Source: an archaeon (GTDB lineage Archaea; Iainarchaeota; Iainarchaeia; Iainarchaeales; GCA-2688035). From it: 5,065 bases of DNA. Shown here one piece after another: positions 1 through 4,701 of the stretch. The stretch covers positions 1 to 5,065 of the forward strand of contig JAUWWX010000081.1 of assembly GCA_030616665.1 (NCBI GenBank), read 5' to 3'. Both the position numbers and the translations under genes were made by a program. The notes below the pieces were generated by a model that searched no databases, was not told where the DNA came from, and saw nothing but the letters and a program-made list of their open reading frames with translations. Positions within the stretch are counted from its first letter, which is position 1. Each line of letters begins with the position of its first letter.

Positions 1-2
1 GA

Positions 3-1241
3 ACAATGCAGCTTGAATGCCCTTTGTCAGGAGAATACCCAACAGGAGCAGTCACAATAAACTACACAGACTTCGCAGGAATACAAAGAACCACAACAAT
101 CAAAATCGGCGGGGGGCAAACAGGGCCTCCAGGGTCTCCAATCAACCCATTTCAAATAAGCTCTTGCGCTGAACTACAGGCAATAGAGAATGACCTGAGC
201 GCAAGCTATGTCCTGGCAAGCGACATTGACTGCTCTGAAACAAGCGGCTGGAATGGGGGTCAAGGATTTGTGCCAATAAGCTCTTTCAGTGGAAGCTTGG
301 ACGGGCAAGGCCACGCTATCAGCAACCTGACAATCAACAGGCCTGCTTCAAACGACCAGGCAATGTTCAACAATATTGCTTCGGGTGGAGAAATCAAAGA
401 CCTTACCCTCACATCTCCAACTATAACAGGCTATAGCGGTGTTGTGGGGCTTGCTGTAACAAACAATGGCACAATTAAAGACCTTACCATCACGTCCCCA
501 ACTATAACAGGCGAAGGCAGTATTGCAGGGCTTGCTGCAATGAACAATGGCACAATTGAAAATGTATTAGCAACCAATGTAAGCATTAACGGAACAAGTT
601 TTTATGCAGCCGGCCTTGCAGCCTTCAATAATGGCACAATTAATGGCTGTGGCACAAGCGGCAGCGTGCAGGTAAAATCACATGTCGCAGGCCTGGTTTC
701 TGAAAATGCACAAGATGCTACAATAACAGATTCTTTTTCCACAGCACAAGTAGATGGCGGTGCCTCGGGGACATTTTACGGCAGCGTTCTTGTTGCCAGC
801 AATGAGGGCACAATAAACCGGTGCTACACAAACGGGCTTGTTAGAAGGGTAACACATATAGGAGGAATTGCAGGCTACAATGGTGTCCTTGGAACAATAA
901 CCAACAGCTATTCGCAAAGCGTTGTCGACGGCACTGGCAAGTCCAACATAGGGGGCCTTGTCGGTTTGGACTTTGGCGCAATGACAAACTGCTATGCAAG
1001 CGGCCCTGTGACAGGCGGCGTTCCTGTAGGCGGCGTTGTGGGCATATCCCCCCCGGGGGCCTGCACTGACTGCTTCTGGGACACGCAGACAACAGGGCAA
1101 GCCGCAAGCGACTGCGGTGCAGCAGGCAAGACAACAGCGGAAATGATGCAGCAGGCAACATTCACAACCCCGCCTTCCGACTGGGACTTTTCAAGCATTT
1201 GGAACATCAACGAGGGAACAAGCTACCCCTTCTTAAGATAG
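3..1241 (+). CDS. GLUG-repeat secreted/surface protein, 5' end outside the window
   Basis: The frame is open from the window edge to a TAG at 1239. The ATG at 6 is probably internal, because no signal peptide follows it and the text enters mid-domain (residue numbers count from this Met). Residues 11-37 look like the end of a small beta-rich domain, followed by a Gly/Pro linker. Residues 48-110 match the usual lead-in to GLUG proteins (SYVLASDIDC, then FSGSLDGQGHAISNLTI). Residues 126-350 hold GLUG-type repeats such as IGGLVGLDFGAMTNCY, and 353-411 hold the family's typical end (CFWDTQTTGQ, TTAEMMQQATF, SIWNINEGTSYPFLR). Such repeats are expected to coil into a right-handed beta-helix and are common in adhesins and other exported proteins. 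There are about nine Cys and seven N-X-S/T sequons (N19, 107, 154, 181, 191, 195, 209), which suits an exported, possibly glycosylated archaeal protein. I see no C-terminal membrane segment. The ligand is unknown. Confidence 0.85.
   Translation, partial: TMQLECPLSGEYPTGAVTINYTDFAGIQRTTTIKIGGGQTGPPGSPINPFQISSCAELQAIENDLSASYVLASDIDCSETSGWNGGQGFVPISSFSGSLDGQGHAISNLTINRPASNDQAMFNNIASGGEIKDLTLTSPTITGYSGVVGLAVTNNGTIKDLTITSPTITGEGSIAGLAAMNNGTIENVLATNVSINGTSFYAAGLAAFNNGTINGCGTSGSVQVKSHVAGLVSENAQDATITDSFSTAQVDGGASGTFYGSVLVASNEGTINRCYTNGLVRRVTHIGGIAGYNGVLGTITNSYSQSVVDGTGKSNIGGLVGLDFGAMTNCYASGPVTGGVPVGGVVGISPPGACTDCFWDTQTTGQAASDCGAAGKTTAEMMQQATFTTPPSDWDFSSIWNINEGTSYPFLR
393..641 (+). repeat. Tandem 81-84 base repeats within the GLUG gene
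   Basis: Two adjacent 81-base units (393-473 and 474-554) encode 27-residue repeats that agree at 19 of 27 residues. Their first 39 bases differ at only four positions. The word AACAATGGCACAATT is found at 462-476 and 543-557, and a one-base variant at 627-641, giving spacings of 81 and 84 bases. Each word encodes the turn NNGTI. This is in-frame repeat growth of a beta-helix rung, and the first two rungs are the most recent copies. Confidence 0.85.
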
Positions 1242-1255
1242 TTTGGAAAACCAAA
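1242..1255 (+). other. Small hairpin directly after the GLUG stop codon
   Basis: TTTGG (1242-1246) pairs perfectly with CCAAA (1251-1255) around an AAAA loop, starting at the base after the TAG stop. No T run follows, so it is not a classical intrinsic terminator. It could mark or protect the 3' end of the mRNA, or be chance in an AT-rich gap. Confidence 0.25.
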
Positions 1256-1256
1256 A

Positions 1257-1268
1257 GAAATAATTAAT
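1257..1268 (+). promoter_or_regulatory. Possible TATA box for the RNase P gene
   Basis: The AT-rich GAAATAATTAAT lies after a purine-rich stretch (CCAAAAGAAA) that could act as a BRE. Its centre is about 26 bases before the TTG at 1291 and about 32 before the ATG at 1297. That is the distance expected if the transcript is leaderless or nearly so, and I see no Shine-Dalgarno sequence before this gene. The match to the archaeal TATA consensus is only fair. Confidence 0.33.
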
Positions 1269-1296
1269 GAAGTGTAGCTAATCTTTTGCGTTGTCA

Positions 1297-1599
1297 ATGG
1301 TCAGCAAAAACCTGCGCAAAGAAATCGCCTTGCAGAGGATTTACAGGCTTTTTGAGGTAGCGGAGCAAGAGTTTGGGGAAAATCCGGGGAGGAGCAAGAG
1401 GTATGTTGAGTTGGCCCGAAGGCTGAGTAGCAGGAACAAGGCGCCGATTCCTGTAGAATTGAAGAAGAGGTTTTGCAAGAAATGCGGCTCTTTTTTGGTT
1501 AGGGGGAAGAATGCCGGGTGGAGGGATTTGGGCGAGCTTGTTGAGATTGAATGCAGGGAATGCGGGTTCTCTTTCAAGAAGGGAAAGGGGGTAAAATAA
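1297..1599 (+). CDS. rnp4: Ribonuclease P protein component 4 (Rpp21/Rpr2 family)
   Basis: Protein subunit of archaeal RNase P, which helps the catalytic RNA remove 5' leaders from precursor tRNAs. In the known family Rpp21 acts as a pair with Rpp29 on the specificity side of the RNA. The 100-residue product has the family layout: an N-terminal helical part with ALQRIYRLFEVAEQ (11-24) and RYVELARRLSSR (35-46), then IPVELKKRFCKKCG (51-64), and a C-terminal zinc ribbon with ligands C60, C63, C86 and C89 in two CxxC pairs. Length is normal. I chose the ATG at 1297; an in-frame TTG at 1291 would add two residues. No ribosome binding site is visible, so the mRNA may be leaderless. The gene is separated from rps19e by a structured gap and is probably transcribed on its own or only partly coupled to the downstream operon. 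Confidence 0.93.
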   Translation: MVSKNLRKEIALQRIYRLFEVAEQEFGENPGRSKRYVELARRLSSRNKAPIPVELKKRFCKKCGSFLVRGKNAGWRDLGELVEIECRECGFSFKKGKGVK

Positions 1600-1604
1600 G
1601 AGCA

Positions 1605-1613
1605 TTTTTAAAG
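1605..1613 (+). promoter_or_regulatory. Possible TATA box for the rps19e operon
   Basis: TTTTTAAAG contains TTTAAA (1607-1612), close to an archaeal TATA box. It lies just after the rnp4 stop and about 95 bases before the rps19e ATG. Transcription starting about 25 bases downstream would give a leader of about 70 bases holding two oligo-T runs and the hairpins described at 1656-1696. No start site can be proven from sequence alone. Confidence 0.35.
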
Positions 1614-1629
1614 CTTTCAGGGGAAAGTG

Positions 1630-1668
1630 TTTTTTATTGAAGGAAGGCTTTTTTTCGCTCCCTTTTTT
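1630..1668 (+). terminator. Three oligo-T runs, possible archaeal terminator of rnp4
   Basis: T6 at 1630-1635, T7 at 1649-1655 and T6 at 1663-1668 lie within 40 bases, downstream of the rnp4 stop at 1599. Clusters of U runs on the non-template strand are typical archaeal termination signals and do not need a hairpin. If the promoter at 1605-1613 is real, the last two runs also fall in the rps19e leader and could attenuate it. Confidence 0.4.
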
Positions 1669-1696
1669 GGTTGAGCGGAAAGGGCTCCGAAAGGAG
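1656..1696 (+). promoter_or_regulatory. Competing hairpins around the rps19e ribosome binding site
   Basis: Three short pairings form a chain. CGCTC (1656-1660) pairs with GAGCG (1673-1677). GAGC (1673-1676) can instead pair with GCTC (1684-1687). CTCC (1685-1688) pairs with GGAG (1693-1696) around a GAAA loop of the GNRA type. The middle pairing excludes the other two. The GGAG in the last stem is the core of the likely Shine-Dalgarno sequence GAAAGGAG (1689-1696), which ends 10 bases before the ATG at 1707. Two alternative folds could therefore hide or free it. The stems are only 4-5 base pairs, so this is a hypothesis from complementarity. Confidence 0.3.
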
Positions 1697-1706
1697 TGTT
1701 GAAAAA

Positions 1707-2315
1707 ATGAGTGTTTTTGACGTACCGGTATCTGCCCTGATTAAGGCGGTTGCCTCGGATTTGAAAAAGCAGGGCATTCAACAGCCGGACTGGACATTGT
1801 TTGTCAAGACAGGCCAGCACAGGGAAAGGGCTCCCGAGAGCAGCGAGTGGTTTTTTGAGAGGATGGCAAGCGTGCTTTACAGGATTTACAAGCAGGGGCC
1901 GTTGGGAACCGAATCCCTGAGGAACTATTATGGCGGAAAGAAACGGAGGGGCGTGAGGAAGCCTCATTTTAGGAAAGCAGGTGGAAAGATTGTTAGGGTT
2001 TGCTTGCAGCAGCTGGAAAAGCAGGGGCTTATAAAGAAGAGCAAAAAGGGCAGGATAATTACTGGCAAGGGCCACAGCTACTTGAACCAGAGGGCAAAGG
2101 AAGCAGCAGGTTTGGCAATTGAGGGGGAGAAAAAAGCTGCAATGGCAGGGAAAGAGAGGCATGAGGAGAAGAGCACCGAGGAAAAGAGGGTTGAAGAGGA
2201 GCTGAAGAAGCAGGAAAAGGCTGCAAGGGATAAGCTAAAAGCCGCGGAAGAGGAAAAGAAGCGAAAGGAAAAGAAAAAGGAGCACAAAGAGGAGAAAAAG
2301 GCAGAGGCTGCCTAA
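1707..2315 (+). CDS. rps19e: Small ribosomal subunit protein eS19 (S19e) with a long charged tail
   Basis: Small-subunit protein found only in archaea and eukaryotes; in eukaryotes it is needed for 18S rRNA maturation. Residues 1-137 match the whole family: VFDVPVSALIKAVASDLKKQ at the start, QPDWTLFVKTGQHRERAP (26-43), WFFERMASVLYRIYKQGPLG (48-67), LRNYYGGKKRRGVRKPHFRKAGGKIVR (71-97), LQQLEKQGLIKK (100-111) and the winged-helix end GRIITGKGHSYLNQRA (115-130). The product is 202 residues against about 150 for typical archaeal eS19. The excess is residues 138-202, a tail of Lys, Glu, Ala and Arg, likely helical or disordered. I chose the ATG at 1707 because the family's N terminus begins there and a GGAG lies upstream; a TTG at 1671 would add 12 unlikely residues. 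It is the first gene of the tight downstream cluster. Confidence 0.95.
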   Translation: MSVFDVPVSALIKAVASDLKKQGIQQPDWTLFVKTGQHRERAPESSEWFFERMASVLYRIYKQGPLGTESLRNYYGGKKRRGVRKPHFRKAGGKIVRVCLQQLEKQGLIKKSKKGRIITGKGHSYLNQRAKEAAGLAIEGEKKAAMAGKERHEEKSTEEKRVEEELKKQEKAARDKLKAAEEEKKRKEKKKEHKEEKKAEAA

Positions 2316-2382
2316 AAACGACCGGAAAAAGAGAAATGAGAAAATGAAAGAAGGGAAAAGGGCAGAGGCCAGTTAAAATGGA
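2286..2382 (+). repeat. Imperfect direct repeat of the rps19e 3' end
   Basis: Positions 2286-2321 and 2347-2382 agree at 27 of 36 bases, 61 bases apart. The first copy encodes the last residues of eS19, KEEKKAEAA and stop. The second reads KEGKRAEAS and stop at the matching place, following an ATG at 2344, so codons and stop both line up. It lies in the gap before the PDCD5-family gene, whose ATG at 2378 falls in the second copy. This looks like a local duplication of the rps19e tail that left a 10-codon remnant. Purine-rich low complexity weakens the case, but the aligned stop codon is hard to explain by composition alone. Confidence 0.55.
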
Positions 2383-2683
2383 TTACGATGAATTGGGGAA
2401 ACAGAGGCTGCAAGAATTGAGAAAAAGGCAGTTGGAGGAGCAGGCTGTGCTCGAAGCCGAGGCAAAAATCAATTCTGCTGTAAGAAGCCTTTTGACAGAG
2501 GAGGCAAGAACGAGGCTGAACAATGTGAGGCTGGTAAACAAGGAACAGTACCTCAAGGTCGCGCAGGTTATTTTGTACCTGCAGAAAGCCGGGCAGCTGC
2601 AGGGAAAAATTAGCGAAGATGAATTGAAGCAGTTGCTTGACAGGATGAGCAGCAAGAGGGAGATAAAAATTAGGCGGAAATGA
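2378..2683 (+). CDS. PDCD5-family (TFAR19-like) DNA-binding protein
   Basis: Archaeal members of this family are small helical-bundle proteins usually labelled DNA-binding; the human relative PDCD5 is linked to apoptosis and to the TRiC chaperonin. The archaeal role is unsettled. The 101-residue product has the family pattern: an N-terminal Lys/Arg/Glu-rich helix (DELGKQRLQELRKRQLEEQA, 4-23), then SLLTEEARTRLNNVRLVNKE (37-56), a helix containing VAQVILYLQKAGQLQGKISE (61-80), and the conserved basic end KREIKIRRK (93-101). Length is usual. The ATG at 2378 has GAGG at 2365-2368 upstream. The gene sits 62 bases after rps19e and 6 bases before rpl39e, the usual archaeal setting, which supports a link with translation or nascent-chain handling. 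Confidence 0.93.
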   Translation: MDYDELGKQRLQELRKRQLEEQAVLEAEAKINSAVRSLLTEEARTRLNNVRLVNKEQYLKVAQVILYLQKAGQLQGKISEDELKQLLDRMSSKREIKIRRK

Positions 2684-2689
2684 TTTTTT

Positions 2690-2911
2690 ATGGCTAAGAA
2701 TAAGGATGGAGAATTTAAGCAGTTTTTGGTCAGCAGCAGGAAAAAGATAAGGCCAGGGCTGACAAACGCTCCTGTTTGGGTTCTGCAAAAAGCTGGCAAA
2801 AGGATTTGGAACCCGAAGAGCAAAAGAACGTGGAAGGACGCTGACCTCGGAAAGTTGTACAGGAAGAGAAAGCACAGAGAAAAGGCTGCGAGGAGAAGGC
2901 AAAAGGAGTAG
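2690..2911 (+). CDS. rpl39e: Large ribosomal subunit protein eL39 (L39e), divergent and extended
   Basis: eL39 is a tiny basic protein that lines the polypeptide exit tunnel in archaea and eukaryotes. The diagnostic stretch is NAPVWVLQKAGKRIWNPKSK (26-45), which corresponds to the family's PVWV and following basic segment; TWKDADL (47-53) corresponds to the usual aromatic/basic end. The product is 73 residues against about 51 for the family. The N-terminal part (1-25) is divergent and residues 55-73 are an added Lys/Arg tail. The start is firm, since an in-frame TGA at 2681 lies just upstream. A T6 run (2684-2689) directly precedes the ATG and there is no good Shine-Dalgarno, so it may be translated by coupling with the gene before it. 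The position before rpl31e is the classical one and strongly supports the call. Confidence 0.85.
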   Translation: MAKNKDGEFKQFLVSSRKKIRPGLTNAPVWVLQKAGKRIWNPKSKRTWKDADLGKLYRKRKHREKAARRRQKE

Positions 2912-2918
2912 GAAAGCT

Positions 2919-3365
2919 ATGGCAAAGGAAAAGAAGGGAAAGGGGAAAAAGGAAAAAGTTGAAAGGCGCTTTGTTGTTGGCTTGCATCCTGTGTACAATT
3001 GCCCAAGGCCAAGGAGGGCAAACAAGGCAATCTCGCTTTTGAAAGATTTTGCGTTCAAGCACTTCAGGGTTTCGCGCGAGAATGTTTTGATTAGCAATGC
3101 AGTAAACCAGTTCGTGTGGCAGCGCGGCAGGCAACACGTACCGAGAAAGATTGAAATAAAGGTGGTTTTTTCAGAGGGAAAGGCAAACATCTTCCTCAAG
3201 GGAGAGAAGGTAGTGGTTCCAAAAGAGGAGAAAAAGGAGGAGAAAGAGGAGAAAAAGACCGCTGAGGAAAAGGCCACGCTGGAGGAAAGGGAAAGGAAAA
3301 AGGAAGAGAAAAAGCTTGCTGAGAAGGCCGCTGAGAAGGTAGCAATAAAGAGGGGCAAGGAGTAG
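2919..3365 (+). CDS. rpl31e: Large ribosomal subunit protein eL31 (L31e) with a K/E-rich tail
   Basis: eL31 lies near the tunnel exit on the large subunit, where it contacts ribosome-associated factors in eukaryotes. Residues 14-100 match the family: VERRFVVGLHPVYNCPRPRRANKAI (14-38), LLKDFAFKHFRVSRENVLISNAVNQFVWQRG (40-70) and VPRKIEIKVVFSEGKANIFL (74-93). A typical archaeal eL31 has 80-100 residues, while this one has 148. The extra 101-148 is nearly all Lys, Glu, Ala and Arg, with the repeat KEEKKEE / KEEKKTA, and is likely helical. An AAGGAG at 2903-2908, inside the end of rpl39e, is spaced 10 bases from the ATG. The gene starts 7 bases after rpl39e and ends 6 bases before the aIF6 gene. 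Confidence 0.94.
   Translation: MAKEKKGKGKKEKVERRFVVGLHPVYNCPRPRRANKAISLLKDFAFKHFRVSRENVLISNAVNQFVWQRGRQHVPRKIEIKVVFSEGKANIFLKGEKVVVPKEEKKEEKEEKKTAEEKATLEERERKKEEKKLAEKAAEKVAIKRGKE
3222..3257 (+). repeat. Exact 15-base direct repeat in a polypurine run (rpl31e tail)
   Basis: AAAGAGGAGAAAAAG occurs at 3222-3236 and 3243-3257, a 21-base (seven-codon) period encoding KEEKK each time. It lies in an unbroken purine run (3221-3258); a second purine run covers 3281-3314. The same 15-mer, in the same frame, is at 2286-2300 in the tail of rps19e. Slippage is the likely source of the local repeat. Confidence 0.8.
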
Positions 3366-3371
3366 CTTGCC

Positions 3372-4031
3372 ATGAGAATTGAGCTTGGAACGGTAAGGGA
3401 AAGCCCCTTTGTTGGCATTTTTGCCCTTGCAACAGACAAGCTTGTTTTTGCCCCAAAGCCTGTTTCAAAAAAGGAGGAAAAGAGGCTGTTTGATGTGTTC
3501 GGCACCGAGGTTGTTAGGGCAAGCATTGCAAACAGCTCGCTTTTGGGCGTGCTTTCAGCAGGCAATGCCAGTGGGCTTGTTGTAGGCAGTATAATGGAAA
3601 TGGAGGAGGAAAACCAGTTGTTGGATGCAGGCATTAGGGTTAAAAAAATTGGCAACATTACAGCTGTTGGAAACCTTCTGACCGTGAACGACAGCAAAGG
3701 AATTTGCTCCAAGGTTTTTTCAGACAGGCAAAAAAAGGAGATTGAGCGCTTTTTGGGGGTTAGGCTGATGCAGTCAACTGTTGCCGGTTCAGATGTAGTT
3801 GGCGCAAGCGTTGTTGCAACAAACAAGGGTTTTGTTTTGAACAAGATGGCAAGCAACGAGGAAGCCAGAAGAATTGAGAGGCATTTTGGCATACCTGGGG
3901 CAAAGGCAACGGCGAATGCTGGCGATGTGTTTGTTGGCAACAGTGTGATAGCGAACTCTTTTGCGGCACTTGCAGGGCTTGCCACAACAGGGTTTGAGCT
4001 GGCAAGATTGGACGAAGGTTTAAGGGGATGA
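3372..4031 (+). CDS. eif6: Translation initiation factor 6 (aIF6)
   Basis: aIF6/eIF6 binds the large ribosomal subunit and prevents early joining with the small subunit. The 219-residue product has normal length and the fold's five-fold internal repeat (pentein), visible as recurring segments: SPFVGIFALATDKLVFAP (11-28), TEVVRASIANSSLLGVLSAG (45-64), VKKIGNITAVGNLLTVNDSK (90-109), VRLMQSTVAGSDVVGASVVA (130-149) and AKATANAGDVFVGNSVIANS (177-196). Each begins a blade of roughly 43 residues. An AAGGAG at 3357-3362 is 9 bases before the ATG and overlaps the rpl31e stop, so translation is probably coupled. The TGA at 4029 overlaps the first possible ATG of the next gene (4028). Position after rpl31e and before eL20 is the standard archaeal order. 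Confidence 0.96.
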   Translation: MRIELGTVRESPFVGIFALATDKLVFAPKPVSKKEEKRLFDVFGTEVVRASIANSSLLGVLSAGNASGLVVGSIMEMEEENQLLDAGIRVKKIGNITAVGNLLTVNDSKGICSKVFSDRQKKEIERFLGVRLMQSTVAGSDVVGASVVATNKGFVLNKMASNEEARRIERHFGIPGAKATANAGDVFVGNSVIANSFAALAGLATTGFELARLDEGLRG

Positions 4032-4033
4032 TT

Positions 4034-4249
4034 ATGGCAGAAGAAAAGGTTTTTTTGGTTGAAGGCGAAATCTTGGAAAAAGGCTTGAAAAAGCCATTTT
4101 CAAAAAGGGTTAGTGCAAAAACAGGTTCCTTTGCCTCCGAAAAGGTAGTTTGCCTCTTCGGAAGCAAGAACAAGATTAAGAGAAACAGGATTTTTTTGAG
4201 GGAAATAAAAGAGGTGAAAATGGATGCCGGAAAAGAGAAAGGAAGTTAA
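4034..4249 (+). CDS. rpl18a: Large ribosomal subunit protein eL20 (L18a/LX)
   Basis: The archaeal short form of L18a/eL20, called LX, is a single-domain large-subunit protein. From the ATG at 4034 it has 71 residues and reads EEKVFLVEGEI, then KKPFSKRVSA, and the family's most typical part LFGSKNKIKRNRIFLREIKEV, as expected for LX (FGSKHKxKR, then I-EI-EI). The segment between PFSKRVSA and LFGSK is ordinary for the family, and 71 residues is near the usual size. An ATG at 4028 is also in frame and would form an ATGA overlap with the aIF6 stop. I prefer 4034 because AAGGGG (4022-4027) then sits six bases upstream. The last 26 bases overlap pfdA in another frame. Confidence 0.9.
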   Translation: MAEEKVFLVEGEILEKGLKKPFSKRVSAKTGSFASEKVVCLFGSKNKIKRNRIFLREIKEVKMDAGKEKGS

Positions 4250-4700
4250 GGTAAGCGCACAGCAGCTGATTGAAACCTACAGAAGCGACCAGCTCAAGCT
4301 TGACAAGATTCAAAGAAGGCAGCAGAGCCTGCAGCAAATCCTCAACGAGATGTTAGTCGCGTATGAATCCATAGAGGAGATTAAGAAAGCAAAGAAAGAC
4401 GAGAACGTGATGGTTTCCCTTGGTGCAGGGGTTTACGCAGAAGCAAAGATTGCAAAAACTAACTCCGTTAAAAGCAGCCTTGCCGGAAACGTTTTGGTTG
4501 ACAACCCTGCAAGCAAGGTTCTTAGCGAACTTAAAGATGGAATAGAAAAGGCAAAAAAAGACCTTGCAGCAGTGCAGCTTGAAGGGAGGAAGACAGAGCA
4601 AAACATTCAGGGCATTGCAACACTGCTGCAGCAGGGACAAAGGGCAGTACAACAGGCACGCAAAGACACTTCTAACACTGAACCTAGCAGCGTGAGCTAA
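4224..4700 (+). CDS. pfdA: Prefoldin subunit alpha
   Basis: Prefoldin is a hexamer of two alpha and four beta subunits that grips unfolded proteins with its coiled-coil arms and hands them to the thermosome. The 158-residue product shows the alpha plan: a first coiled coil (about 11-58, Gln/Leu/Ile-rich heptads), the double beta-hairpin body with NVMVSLGAGVYAEAKI (61-76) and SLAGNVLVDNPASKVLSEL (85-103), and a second coiled coil (about 104-147). The motif LGAGVY is highly typical. The tail TSNTEPSSVS is not conserved. The ATG at 4224 has GAGGTG (4211-4216) seven bases upstream and lies within rpl18a, so the two genes overlap by 26 bases and are likely coupled. ftsY begins one base after its stop, the usual archaeal order. 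Confidence 0.95.
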   Translation: MPEKRKEVKVSAQQLIETYRSDQLKLDKIQRRQQSLQQILNEMLVAYESIEEIKKAKKDENVMVSLGAGVYAEAKIAKTNSVKSSLAGNVLVDNPASKVLSELKDGIEKAKKDLAAVQLEGRKTEQNIQGIATLLQQGQRAVQQARKDTSNTEPSSVS

Positions 4701-4701
4701 A

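Noticed and set aside
393..554. Short regularly spaced repeats considered as a CRISPR-like array
   Set aside because: The units are in frame, encode GLUG rungs, and have no unique spacers or palindromic repeats.
678..1210. Three minus-strand frames with many Cys residues opposite the GLUG gene
   Set aside because: The Cys codons are reverse complements of repeated GCA codons. No zinc-finger spacing or family pattern was seen.
1671..1706. Upstream TTG at 1671 as the rps19e start
   Set aside because: It would add 12 residues not expected in eS19 and would bring the hairpin region into the coding sequence. The ATG at 1707 fits the family N terminus and has GGAG upstream.
1617..2162. Minus-strand frame of 181 codons opposite rps19e
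   Set aside because: It is fully covered by the conserved eS19 gene and has no family pattern of its own.
2312..3985. Very long minus-strand open frame (557 codons) opposite PDCD5, rpl39e, rpl31e and aIF6
   Set aside because: All four plus-strand genes are clear family members. The reverse frame reads low-complexity Ser/Phe/Leu text from antisense AAG/GAG/GCA codons and has no recognisable domain. It reflects codon bias, not a gene.
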